Positions 14,766-22,471 of a DNA stretch of 29,979 nucleotides are shown here, piece by piece. Below the pieces are notes generated by a model. The model did no database searches and was not told the origin of the DNA. It saw only the letters and a list, made by a program, of their open reading frames with translations. Position 1 is the stretch's first letter; the number at the start of each line of letters is the position of its first letter. The position numbers and the translations under genes are program-made. The stretch comes from DASSWG01 sp041689995 (GTDB lineage Bacteria; Bacteroidota; Bacteroidia; Flavobacteriales; Flavobacteriaceae): positions 1-29,979 of the forward strand of contig JBDNFD010000159.1 in assembly GCA_041689995.1 (NCBI GenBank), read 5' to 3'.

Positions 14766-15572
14766 TTACCATCCACCACCAGCGCCGCCACCGCCGAAAC
14801 CGCCACCACCGAAGCCGCCTCCAAATCCACCTCCGCCTCCGCCGAATCCGCCTCCGCCAAAACCTCCGCCCCGTCCTAAACTGCTACCAAGGCTGCTTAA
14901 AATCAGGATGTCCAAAAGACCGGAACCACTCCGACGACCACCATTTTTTCCACCTTTGTTTTTTCTAGAAAAAATGGAAATCAGAAAAATTATGAAGAAA
15001 ATTCCGAGGATGATAAATTGACTGGGAATTCCGCCGGATTTTCCCGATTTTGGCGAACCTTTGAAAGTGCCGTTCAATACTTGGAAAATGGCCGTAGTTC
15101 CTTTGTCCAATCCGGAATAATAATTTCCGGAACGAAATTCCGGTAAAATAATTTGGTCAATAATTGTGTTGGTCGCAGCATCGGTTAGATCGCCTTCCAG
15201 TCCGTAGCCGGTAGTGATCCAGATTTTGCGATCGTTTTTAGAAAGCAAAATCAACAATCCGTTGTCTTTTCCCGATTGTCCTATTCCCCATTTTTGAGCC
15301 CATTCTGCTGCATACAACCCAATGTATTCCCCCTCCAGCGATTTAATGGTCGCAATGACAATTTGTGTGGAAGTGGTGTCCGCATAACGAATTAACTTTT
15401 GCTCCAATAACTTTTCTTCCGAAGCGTTCAATACATCGGCTTCGTCATAAACACTGGTTTCTATACTTGGTTTTGGTGGAATATCACGTTGTGCGGACAA
15501 GGTTTGAAAACCCAATAAACCGATGAACAGAAAAAGGAAAGTATTATATTTTAGAATGGAGCTATTGTGCAT
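14766..15572 (-). CDS. TPM domain-containing protein with Gly-rich tail
   Basis: A 268-residue exported membrane protein. A signal peptide ends near 'LSA' (residue 27). The TPM domain (~38-160) contains 'VYDEADVLNASEEKLLEQKL', 'STQIVIATIKSLEG', 'KDNGLLILLSKNDRKIWITT' and 'GYGLEGDLTDA'. A single membrane helix lies at ~185-200 ('FIILGIFFIIFLISIF'), then a basic stretch. The C-terminus is almost only Gly and Phe, ending in GGGW, as in many bacterial TPM proteins. The family includes Psb32-like factors and is linked to membrane-protein repair or quality control; the biochemical role is not settled. Last gene of lemA-TPM-TPM, 3 bases after the previous gene. Confidence 0.9.
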   Translation of the reverse strand: MHNSSILKYNTFLFLFIGLLGFQTLSAQRDIPPKPSIETSVYDEADVLNASEEKLLEQKLIRYADTTSTQIVIATIKSLEGEYIGLYAAEWAQKWGIGQSGKDNGLLILLSKNDRKIWITTGYGLEGDLTDAATNTIIDQIILPEFRSGNYYSGLDKGTTAIFQVLNGTFKGSPKSGKSGGIPSQFIILGIFFIIFLISIFSRKNKGGKNGGRRSGSGLLDILILSSLGSSLGRGGGFGGGGFGGGGGGFGGGFGGGGFGGGGAGGGW

Positions 15573-15575
15573 GGA

Positions 15576-16010
15576 TTATCTAGAAATCTGATCTGAAAGT
15601 TCATTTTTATCGTTGGAATCCCAAGGAAAATGTTGCTGCAATTGTTTTCCGGCCATCAGAATTCCGTCAATTAGTCCTTGTTTGAAATTTTCCTTTTTAA
15701 ACTGGGAAAGCATAGTATTTTTGGTACTTTCCCAGAAATCTTCGGGAACAACATTATTGATTCCATAATCGCCCAGAATCACGAGATTCCGATCTTCGAT
15801 TGCCAGATAAATTAGCACCCCGTTTCCTTGCTTGGTATTATCCATTTTCAATTGATGAAAAACTTCTGTGGCGCGGTCAAAAGAATCGATTTTAGAGGTT
15901 TTTTCGATGTGCACCCTAATTTCCCCCGAGGTTTCTTTTTCGGCTTGTTGAATGGCTTCGACAATCTCTTTCTCGTCTTCTTCGGTTATAAACCGTTTTT
16001 CTTGCGACAT
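15576..16010 (-). CDS. TPM domain-containing protein, short form
   Basis: A 144-residue protein with the TPM core: 'FITEEDEKEIVEAIQQAE', 'TSGEIRVHIE', 'KQGNGVLIYLAIEDRNLVIL' and 'GDYGINNVVPEDFW'. There is no signal peptide or membrane helix, so it is probably cytoplasmic or held by its partners. It lies between lemA and the membrane TPM gene, a grouping common in Bacteroidota, and likely works with them. Confidence 0.9.
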   Translation of the reverse strand: MSQEKRFITEEDEKEIVEAIQQAEKETSGEIRVHIEKTSKIDSFDRATEVFHQLKMDNTKQGNGVLIYLAIEDRNLVILGDYGINNVVPEDFWESTKNTMLSQFKKENFKQGLIDGILMAGKQLQQHFPWDSNDKNELSDQISR

Positions 16011-16066
16011 ATTTTTAAGTGTTTGGCAACTAACTATTTCTAGTTTTCTTCAAAAAAGCTTTTTTT

Positions 16067-16666
16067 CTATTCAAAATCGAAATCAACATCAGGTGCTTTC
16101 TCTGAACCGGCATCTGCTTCGAAACGAGCCATTTCTTCAAATCCCCACCAACCGGCAAAAACGGAATTAGGGAATTTTTTGATTTTAATATTGTAAGTGT
16201 TTACCGCCTCGTTATAACGGTTTCGTGCAACGGCAATTCGATTTTCCGTTCCTTCCAGTTGAGATTGCAAATCGCGAAAATTCTGGGTGGCCGTAAGTTG
16301 TGGATAACGTTCCACGGAAACCAATAATCGGGAAAGTGCAGAAGAAAGTCCGCCCTGTGCTTCTTGGAATTTTGCAATTTGTTCCGGGGAAAGATTATCG
16401 GCGTTCACGTTCACGGAAGTTGCTTTCGCCCTGGCTTCAATGACATCGGTTAGCGTTCCTCTTTCGAAATCGGCGGCACCTTGAACGGTTTTTACCAGAT
16501 TCCCGATCAAATCATTTCGTCGTTGATAGGCTGTTTCCACATTGCTCCAAGCGGTTTTTGCATTTTCTTCAAGGGTGACGGTTTCGTTGTTGAAACCCAC
16601 GGTCATGCTGTAAATGATAATACCGAGCACAACTATTATTCCCACAGGGATTAACCATTTTTTCAT
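16067..16666 (-). CDS. lemA: LemA family protein
   Basis: A 199-residue protein with one N-terminal membrane helix (residues ~4-23, 'WLIPVGIIVVLGIIIYSM') and a long helical domain outside. Family motifs: 'AWSNVETAYQRRNDLIGNLV', 'LSRLLVSVERYPQLTATQNF' and 'ENRIAVARNRYNEAVNTYN', then 'FPNSVFAGWWGF'. The role of LemA is unclear; it is nearly always next to TPM genes, as here. The C-terminal acidic tail ends 'DVDFDFE'. It lies 71 bases after the MerR-family gene and may share its transcript. Confidence 0.93.
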   Translation of the reverse strand: MKKWLIPVGIIVVLGIIIYSMTVGFNNETVTLEENAKTAWSNVETAYQRRNDLIGNLVKTVQGAADFERGTLTDVIEARAKATSVNVNADNLSPEQIAKFQEAQGGLSSALSRLLVSVERYPQLTATQNFRDLQSQLEGTENRIAVARNRYNEAVNTYNIKIKKFPNSVFAGWWGFEEMARFEADAGSEKAPDVDFDFE

Positions 16667-16737
16667 AATCTAATTGGTTTTTGGTTTTTGGCTAAAATAA
16701 GAATTATTTTATTCACTTTTTTAGTGAGAATAGGTTC

Positions 16738-17067
16738 TTACAACTGATTTTTAATTTTTAAAAGTTCGGTTTTTAAAAACTCCAATTTACGAATAATTTC
16801 GAAATTGTTGAGGGTTTTATGCTTTTCTTCTTTCAAATGCGTTTTCGCACCTTCCAAGGTGAATCCGCGCTCTTTCACCAAGTGATAGATAAGCTCCAAA
16901 TTTTTAATGTCTTCGGGAGTAAATTTGCGATTTCCTTTTGCGTTTTTCTTCGGTTTTAAAACATCGAATTCTTTTTCCCAAAACCGGATCAATGAGGTAT
17001 TCACGCTAAAAGCATCAGCCACCTCGCCAATGCCATAATATCTTTTTTCGGGAAGGGAAATGTGCAT
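16738..17067 (-). CDS. MerR family transcriptional regulator
   Basis: A 109-residue protein. The N-terminal winged helix-turn-helix (~8-78) reads 'YYGIGEVADAFSVNTSLIRF' then 'WEKEFDVLKPKK' and 'GNRKFTPEDIKNLELI'. A coiled-coil dimer helix follows (~82-109). There is no C-terminal ligand-binding domain or metal cysteines, so it is a minimal regulator. It is upstream of lemA-TPM-TPM on the same strand and may regulate that set. -7 element TAACTTTG at 17139-17132. Confidence 0.88.
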   Translation of the reverse strand: MHISLPEKRYYGIGEVADAFSVNTSLIRFWEKEFDVLKPKKNAKGNRKFTPEDIKNLELIYHLVKERGFTLEGAKTHLKEEKHKTLNNFEIIRKLEFLKTELLKIKNQL

Positions 17068-17081
17068 GTTTTTTAATTAGG

Positions 17082-17239
17082 AATTATGAATGCAGAATTT
17101 GGAATTGGATTTGATGGGTTTAGAATTTGAACAAAGTTAATGTAATAAGATTTGCCTTTTAAAACTTAACTATTTCTCGCAAAGTCGCAAAAATTCTCTT
17201 TCACTTTCACTCCTAACTCATAATTCTGAATTCATAATT
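17082..17239. repeat. 18-bp inverted repeat flanking the merR promoter region
   Basis: AATTATGAATGCAGAATT at 17082-17099 and the inverse copy AATTCTGAATTCATAATT at 17222-17239 match at 17 of 18 positions. The right arm overlaps the stop codon of the M23 gene. The 122 bases between hold the merR -7 element (TAACTTTG, minus strand 17139-17132) and no gene. Confidence 0.6.
17132..17139 (-). promoter_or_regulatory. Promoter -7 element for merR (and probably lemA-TPM-TPM)
   Basis: TAACTTTG on the minus strand matches TAnnTTTG, 65 bases before the MerR ATG; a TTTT lies near the -33 position. Confidence 0.5.
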
Positions 17240-18212
17240 AATCAAGCGACTGATTATCCATCTGAACACGATCGAGCATAATGTCATATTCTTCGGAAGT
17301 GAGATCGCCATGATAAAAATTAATGGGATTCACGACTTTTCCATCTTTGTGTACTTCATAATGCAAATGCGGCGCAGTTGATAAACCGGAAGTTCCCACA
17401 TAGCCTATTATTTCGCCACGTTCTACATGTTCGCCTTTGCGAACATTGAATTTTCGCAAATGCGCATAATAAGTTTCATAACCAAAACCGTGATCTAAAA
17501 TAATTAGGTTTCCAAAACCGCCACCGCGAGAAGCTTTCTGGACAACCGCGTCGCCAGTCGCATAAACCGGTGTTCCACGTGGAGCAGAAAAATCCATTCC
17601 CGTGTGCATTTTGCGATATTTTAAAATGGGGTGCATCCGCATTCCATAACCGGAAGCCATGCGTTTCAAATCTTTGTTTTCAACCGGTTGAATGGCCGGC
17701 ATTGCTTCCAAAAGCGCTTCTTTTTCCTTTGCCAGTTCCACAATTTTATCCAAAGATTTCGATTGTACCACAATTTGTTTGGAAAGCACATCCATTCTTT
17801 TGTCTGTTTGGATGATCAGTTCCGAATTTTGATATCCTTCCAAATTCCGGTAGCGGTTTACACCACCAAATCCTGCTTTTCGTTGTTCCTCGGAAATAGG
17901 ATCTGCTTCAAAATATACGCGGTATAAATTATCGTCGCGCTCCTGAACTTCTCCCAAAACTTTTTCGGAAAGCGCCATTTTTTTATTTAAAACGTCATAT
18001 TGCAACTTCATGTTTTGAAGTTCCCGCTTTAAAGCTAATTCCCGTGGGGTTTGGATTTGCGGTAAATTGATATAAATCAACAAGAGTAGAAATCCGGCGA
18101 GAAACACTCCCAAGGTTGCAATAACGGCATAACCCAACCTGCGGCCTTTTTTGCGTTCTATCTTTTTATAGGAAAGCGTTTCGCTGTTATAATAATATTT
18201 GACCTTCGACAT
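17238..18212 (-). CDS. Membrane-anchored M23 family metallopeptidase
   Basis: A 324-residue cell-wall endopeptidase or its activator. A basic N-terminus and one membrane helix (~27-50) anchor it, with the rest in the periplasm. A coiled coil (~60-100, ~150-175) leads to the LytM domain at ~190-305. Zinc ligands are in place: H203 and D207 in 'MHTGMDFSAP' and H284 in 'HLHYEVHKDG', with H282 as the catalytic His. The active-site glycines in 'GRGGGFGNL'-like context (here SRGGGFGN) are normal. It is divergently transcribed from alaS, a neighbour pair often seen in Flavobacteriaceae. It likely cleaves peptidoglycan crosslinks during growth. Confidence 0.92.
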   Translation of the reverse strand: MSKVKYYYNSETLSYKKIERKKGRRLGYAVIATLGVFLAGFLLLLIYINLPQIQTPRELALKRELQNMKLQYDVLNKKMALSEKVLGEVQERDDNLYRVYFEADPISEEQRKAGFGGVNRYRNLEGYQNSELIIQTDKRMDVLSKQIVVQSKSLDKIVELAKEKEALLEAMPAIQPVENKDLKRMASGYGMRMHPILKYRKMHTGMDFSAPRGTPVYATGDAVVQKASRGGGFGNLIILDHGFGYETYYAHLRKFNVRKGEHVERGEIIGYVGTSGLSTAPHLHYEVHKDGKVVNPINFYHGDLTSEEYDIMLDRVQMDNQSLD

Positions 18213-18228
18213 TTGTTTTTTATTGTAC

Positions 18229-18236
18229 TATTTTTG
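18229..18236 (+). promoter_or_regulatory. Promoter -7 element for alaS
   Basis: TATTTTTG matches TAnnTTTG, ~98 bases before the alaS ATG; there is no exact -33 TTTG at the right distance. Confidence 0.35.
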
Positions 18237-18271
18237 CGCCGACAATATGCAATTTCATGTAATCTGACGTA

Positions 18272-18279
18272 CAAAAATA
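18272..18279 (-). promoter_or_regulatory. Promoter -7 element for the M23 peptidase gene
   Basis: TATTTTTG on the minus strand, ~60 bases before the peptidase ATG. It lies downstream of the alaS -7 element, so the two transcripts would face and overlap in their leaders. Confidence 0.4.
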
Positions 18280-18334
18280 TAAATTATTACAATAGTAATA
18301 TAAAAATCGGTTCCATCGCATAATCTTTAAAAAA

Positions 18335-20968
18335 ATGACTTCTAAAGAAATCCGTTCCAAATTCTTGAATTTTTTTGAATCAAAATCCCATAAGATCGTG
18401 GCTTCCGCGCCAATGGTGATGAAAAACGATCCAACTTTATTGTTCACCAATGCGGGGATGAACCAGTTTAAAGAATATTTTTTGGGGAATGCCGTACCGA
18501 AATATTCTCGCTTGGCCGATACCCAAAAATGTTTGCGGGTTAGCGGAAAACACAACGATTTGGAAGAGGTGGGAAAAGATACTTATCACCACACGATGTT
18601 CGAAATGTTGGGGAACTGGAGTTTTGGCGATTACTTTAAAAAGGAAGCTGTTGCTTGGGCGTGGGAATTGTTGACTGAAGAATTCAACATAAATCCTAAA
18701 AATCTATATGTTTCTGTTTTTGAAGGAAGCTCTGATTCCGATGAGTTGTCGATGGATCAGGAAACCTTGGATTTATGGAAAGCGATTGTTCCCGAAAACC
18801 AAATTGTGTATGGTAATAAAAAGGACAATTTTTGGGAAATGGGCGATCAAGGACCATGCGGTCCTTGTTCCGAAATCCATATCGATTTGCGTTCCGAAGA
18901 AGAAAAAGCAAAACTTTCCGGTCGAGATTTGGTGAACCAAGACCATCCGTTGGTGGTGGAAATCTGGAATTTGGTATTTATTCAATTCAACCGAAAAGCA
19001 AATGGCGATTTAGAAGAATTGCCGGCAAAACATATTGACACTGGCATGGGTTTTGAACGTTTGTGCATGGTTCTGCAAAACAAAACATCGAATTATGATA
19101 CTGATGTTTTTACACCGTTAATTCGGAAAATAGAAATCATCACCGATTCGGTATATGGAAAAAATCCGGAAAATGATATTGCGTTCCGCGTTATTGCCGA
19201 CCATGTTCGTGCGGTGACTTTTGCCATCGCAGACGGTCAATTACCAAGTAACAATGGCGCGGGATATGTGATTCGCCGGATTTTACGTCGCGCGGTCCGC
19301 TATGGATTTACCTTTTTGAACACCAAAGAACCTTTTATTTATAAACTGGTGGAAACTTTGGCCGACCAAATGGGCGAAGTGTTTCCAGAATTGGAAAGGC
19401 AAAAAAACCTCTGTGAAAACGTGATTCGAGAAGAGGAAAATTCCTTTTTGAAAACCTTGGACCAAGGATTGCGGTTGTTGGAAAATGTGGTGAAAAATTC
19501 CGAAACGAAAATTATTTCCGGCAAAAAGGCGTTCGAATTGTACGACACCTTCGGATTTCCCATTGATTTGACGACTTTGATTCTGAATGAACGCGGATTC
19601 TCATTGAATGCCGAAGAATTTGAAGTCGAATTACAGCAACAAAAAAAACGCTCACGTTCTGCGGCCGAAAGCAAATCTGGCGATTGGCAAGTTTTGATGG
19701 ACGACAATATCGAAGAATTTATCGGGTACGACCAATTGAAGGCGAACGTAAAAATCGTGAAATACCGAAAAACGGAAAGCAAAAAAGAAGGCGAAGTGTA
19801 TCAATTGGTTTTCAATCGAACGCCATTTTATCCGGAAGGCGGCGGACAAGTGGGCGACAAAGGTTATTTGGAAACTTCTGGTGGCGATGTGATTTATATT
19901 GTGGACACGAAAAAGGAAAATAATTTGATCATTCATTTTTCAAAATCATTGCCGATCCCGAGTTCCCGGGACGAGAATTTCAAAGCCGTGGTCGATGGGA
20001 ACCAACGGAAAAAAACCGAAAATAACCATTCGGCAACGCATTTGTTGCACCAAGCTTTACGGGAGATTTTGGGGAAACATGTGGAACAAAAAGGTTCGTT
20101 GGTGGACAGCAAGCATTTGCGTTTCGATTTTTCGCACTTTGGAAAAATGACAGCTGAAGAATTGAATCAAGTGGAAATTTTTGTGAACGACCGCATTGAA
20201 AAGCATCTTTCTTTGCAGGAACAACGCAATATTTCCTATGACCAAGCTATTAATGAAGGGGCGATTGCCTTGTTTGGCGAAAAATATGGCGATTCCGTGC
20301 GGACTATCCGGTTTGGGGAATCGATGGAACTTTGTGGCGGGACGCACGTTCGGAACACTTCCAGTATTTGGTATTTTAAAATCATTTCGGAAAGTGGTGT
20401 TGCTGCAGGAATTCGCCGAATTGAAGCGATCACAGGTGAAGCTGTGAGAGAATTTTTTAAGCAACAAAACGAAGATTTGGACGAAATAAAATCCTTGTTG
20501 AAAAATCCGCAAGCGGTTTCCAAAGCGATTATTTCTTTACAGGAAGAAAATGCCACCTTGAAAAAAGAAGTGGAAAGCTTGCAAAAAGAAAAGACAAGAA
20601 ACCTAAAAGGCGAACTGAAAAAAGAACTTGAGGAAATTAATGGCGTTCACTTTTTGGCAAAAAAAGTGGATTTGGATGCCAACGGAATGAAGGATTTGGC
20701 GTTTCAGTTGGGCGATGAAATGGAAAATCTGTTTTTAGTATTTGGATCAGCGCCCCAAGACCTCGAAGGAAAAGCACTGCTTTCATGCTATATTTCAAAA
20801 AACTTGGTGACAGAAAAAAGCTTAGATGCCGGGAAGATTATTCGCGAACTCGGAAAATACATTCAAGGCGGCGGCGGCGGGCAAGCCTTTTTCGCAACTG
20901 CCGGCGGCAAAAACCCAAACGGAATTTCTGAAGCTTTGGAGAAGGCGAAGGGGTTTGTGGGGTTGTGA
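18335..20968 (+). CDS. alaS: Alanine--tRNA ligase
   Basis: An 877-residue class II synthetase, normal length. The N-terminal catalytic core begins 'MTSKEIRSKFLNFFESK' and contains 'LLFTNAGMNQFKEYFLG', 'TYHHTMFEMLGNWSFGDYF' and 'GAGYVIRRILRRAVRYG'. The editing domain carries the zinc site H565-x3-H569 ('NHSATHLLH') with C667 and H671 ('CGGTH'). The C-Ala part ends 'GGGGGQAFFATAGGK'. Residues 541-546 (IPSSRD) are encoded by a TCCCGA-type palindrome in the editing-domain linker region, probably an inserted repeat that keeps the frame. The stop codon is part of the first unit of an 8-bp repeat array. Confidence 0.97.
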   Translation: MTSKEIRSKFLNFFESKSHKIVASAPMVMKNDPTLLFTNAGMNQFKEYFLGNAVPKYSRLADTQKCLRVSGKHNDLEEVGKDTYHHTMFEMLGNWSFGDYFKKEAVAWAWELLTEEFNINPKNLYVSVFEGSSDSDELSMDQETLDLWKAIVPENQIVYGNKKDNFWEMGDQGPCGPCSEIHIDLRSEEEKAKLSGRDLVNQDHPLVVEIWNLVFIQFNRKANGDLEELPAKHIDTGMGFERLCMVLQNKTSNYDTDVFTPLIRKIEIITDSVYGKNPENDIAFRVIADHVRAVTFAIADGQLPSNNGAGYVIRRILRRAVRYGFTFLNTKEPFIYKLVETLADQMGEVFPELERQKNLCENVIREEENSFLKTLDQGLRLLENVVKNSETKIISGKKAFELYDTFGFPIDLTTLILNERGFSLNAEEFEVELQQQKKRSRSAAESKSGDWQVLMDDNIEEFIGYDQLKANVKIVKYRKTESKKEGEVYQLVFNRTPFYPEGGGQVGDKGYLETSGGDVIYIVDTKKENNLIIHFSKSLPIPSSRDENFKAVVDGNQRKKTENNHSATHLLHQALREILGKHVEQKGSLVDSKHLRFDFSHFGKMTAEELNQVEIFVNDRIEKHLSLQEQRNISYDQAINEGAIALFGEKYGDSVRTIRFGESMELCGGTHVRNTSSIWYFKIISESGVAAGIRRIEAITGEAVREFFKQQNEDLDEIKSLLKNPQAVSKAIISLQEENATLKKEVESLQKEKTRNLKGELKKELEEINGVHFLAKKVDLDANGMKDLAFQLGDEMENLFLVFGSAPQDLEGKALLSCYISKNLVTEKSLDAGKIIRELGKYIQGGGGGQAFFATAGGKNPNGISEALEKAKGFVGL
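19956..19971. repeat. TCCCGA-type palindrome, copy 5 (inside alaS)
   Basis: TCCCGAGTTCCCGGGA, arms TCCCG / CGGGA with an imperfect middle, coding for residues 541-546 of AlaRS. Confidence 0.5.
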
Positions 20969-21100
20969 ATATGTGAATAAGTGAAGAAGTGAATTAGTGA
21001 GTTTGTGAAAATGTGAATAAGTGAATAAGGGAATAAGTGAGTAAGTGAGTTTGTGAATCAGTGAAAAAGTGAATCAGTGAAAAAGTGAATCAGTGAGTTT
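20965..21100. repeat. 17 tandem copies of an 8-bp unit (GTGAATAA-like)
   Basis: Exactly 136 bases = 17 x 8. Nearly every unit begins GTGA (one GGGA); the last four bases vary (ATAA, ATCA, GTTT, AAAA, AGAA). The alaS stop codon TGA is inside the first unit. Because 8 is not a multiple of 3, the TGA falls in all three frames. Confidence 0.85.
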
Positions 21101-21337
21101 GAAATATTAATCATTGATCAATGTGATTGGGAACGTGAGAGGATTTTGCGCACTAGCGGGGAATTTGATTTTTCGCCCGGAACAATGTCCCAAAAAGCAA
21201 AAGAATTTTTTTTAGGAATCCATATTTTCAATAATTTCTGGTCGATTAAAAAATAGAGCCGCTCATAGCGGCTTATATTGGGTCGGTTTTTATGGGATTT
21301 GGGGTTGCGCGGCGGTTACCGTTGTTACCACACGTTT
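21101..21337. other. Intergenic region, no supported gene
   Basis: A plus-strand frame open to the TAG at 21254 could encode 'CDWERERILRTSGEFDF' and 'MSQKAKEFFLGIHIF', which looks protein-like but has no start codon near and may be a gene remnant. A short hairpin AGCCGC-TCATA-GCGGCT lies at 21257-21273. Confidence 0.4.
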
Positions 21338-21571
21338 TTATTCTCCGTGTTCAAGCATTAATATTTTTCCATTCCAAGAATCAAATACTATTTCAAACAC
21401 TCCACCAACCCATCCTTCTGGAAGAGTTCCAGTCATTATCCAATAATCATTTATGAGGTGAATTTGATATGTTTTTTCCGCTTCTATATTTTCTTTTCCA
21501 AAAAGTTCGAACAAAATATTTTCGGCGTAATTAATTGCGTTTTCTTTTTTTGGAATCAGAGGTGATTTCAT
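21338..21571 (-). CDS. NTF2-fold immunity protein, YbbC/YhhH type
   Basis: A 77-residue protein from the ATG at 21571. The family pattern is clear: 'AINYAENILFELFGKENI', 'YQIHLINDYWIMTGTLPEGW', 'VGGVFEIVFDS' and 'GKILMLEHGE'. NTF2-fold proteins of this type (Imm-NTF2) are immunity proteins of polymorphic toxin systems; they sit after RHS or other toxin tips, as here. It is an orphan: no toxin tip directly precedes it. The frame stays open upstream through a TTG at 21598 to a stop near 21655 ('SDEIKYAEQLLDYALKNK'), without another start codon, so the N-terminus may be truncated. Confidence 0.75.
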   Translation of the reverse strand: MKSPLIPKKENAINYAENILFELFGKENIEAEKTYQIHLINDYWIMTGTLPEGWVGGVFEIVFDSWNGKILMLEHGE

Positions 21572-21598
21572 TATTTTTCTTTCGGATTTATTTTTCAA

Positions 21599-21769
21599 TG
21601 CGTAATCTAATAATTGTTCCGCATATTTTATTTCGTCCGACTTTTGAGATCATAGAGACGATGCTCACCGAAAAGAAGTTTAAGGATTTTTTTAATAAAA
21701 ATGTCGCGGCCCTGTAAAACAAAAAAGCCTCGTATTCCTACAGGGCTTCTTCTTATTTTGTGTAGTTAC
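21599..21769. other. Junction with possible gene fragments and a weak terminator
   Basis: A plus-strand frame ending TAA at 21717 reads 'PTFEIIETMLTEKKFKDFF' and 'NKNVAAL', which resembles a genuine protein C-terminus cut off at its left; I do not recognise it. It is followed by AAGCC...GGGCTT (about 21725-21748) with T-rich ends, a possible terminator. No intact gene is present. Confidence 0.3.
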
Positions 21770-21800
21770 GGTACGAGTTACAAACTCGCACCAGCGGGGG
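21770..21800. repeat. Hairpin GGTACGAGTT/AACTCGCACC with CGGGGG edge
   Basis: GGTACGAGTT pairs with AACTCGCACC across ACA with one mismatched position. The part TTACAAACTCGCACCAGCGG (21778-21797) recurs at 25941-25963 with few changes. It lies directly after the stop codon of the lipoprotein gene at 21803 (minus strand) and may act as a terminator or element boundary. Confidence 0.55.
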
Positions 21801-21802
21801 TT

Positions 21803-22435
21803 TTATTTTCTGTCTTTCTTGTTCTCTTCAAGTTTTTCGTAAGCGGGGTTGTACTTCCAATTCAAATTTATCATAACTAAAAAAATCACAGGGGCCCTGT
21901 AAACTATTTTATCAAAATTTCTTTCATCCATACTATGGATAAGTTTTCTCAATAATTTTCTATTGTCATAACCTTGCTTCATCAGTTTATTTAATATTGT
22001 TCCTTGGGCATAGATAAATTTTCCTTCCCCACTCTTATCATCTACAGATACTTTGTAAGGGCATTGATTGAATATAGCATCTTGTATGACGAAATGATTA
22101 TATCCAAATCCTTTATCATCCATTAGCCGAACAAATTCCTGATACTCCCATTTATAATCATCATTATTGATTTTATTAATATTTTCAAACAAATCTAAAT
22201 AACCTTCTCTGCTTCTATTCCCCAGCATTTTATTGGCTATCATTATATTTTCTATTTCCAACATAAAATCGTAAAAATCAAAATGATTTTTTCCAAATAT
22301 TTCTTTTGTGTTATTATTCACACTTTCATTTATACATTTTTTTAATCCAACTTCTGTCATATTACTACTCTGAGACCGACAAGAAGAAGATATAAAACAA
22401 AAAATAATAAAAACAAACAAATTTATTGCTTTCAT
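21803..22435 (-). CDS. Lipoprotein, probable immunity protein of the RHS tip at 22472
   Basis: A 210-residue protein with a lipoprotein signal ending 'ISSSC' (Cys19). The mature part is mainly helical with many Asn/Lys, including 'FYDFMLEIENIMIANKML', 'YKWEYQEFVRLMDDKGFGYN' and 'LRKLIHSMDERNFDKIVY'. I recognise no named family. It starts 36 bases after the stop of an RHS toxin tip on the same strand, the usual place for the cognate immunity gene. The lipid anchor would hold it on the periplasmic side of a membrane, where a wall- or membrane-acting toxin would be met. Immunity function is inferred from position only. Confidence 0.65.
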   Translation of the reverse strand: MKAINLFVFIIFCFISSSCRSQSSNMTEVGLKKCINESVNNNTKEIFGKNHFDFYDFMLEIENIMIANKMLGNRSREGYLDLFENINKINNDDYKWEYQEFVRLMDDKGFGYNHFVIQDAIFNQCPYKVSVDDKSGEGKFIYAQGTILNKLMKQGYDNRKLLRKLIHSMDERNFDKIVYRAPVIFLVMINLNWKYNPAYEKLEENKKDRK

Positions 22436-22471
22436 AACTATGGGTTTATAATCTTTTGAAGTTTTACTAAA

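Noticed and set aside
14707..15021. Plus-strand Pro-rich open frame
   Set aside because: It is the antisense of the Gly-rich tail of the TPM protein; GGC/GGN codons read backwards give proline.
20965..21100. CRISPR array
   Set aside because: The 8-bp unit repeats without spacers; no other regularly spaced repeat of CRISPR size was seen in the window.
21257..21273. Hairpin AGCCGC-GCGGCT as a terminator
   Set aside because: Short stem with no T-run right after it on either strand and no gene ending next to it.
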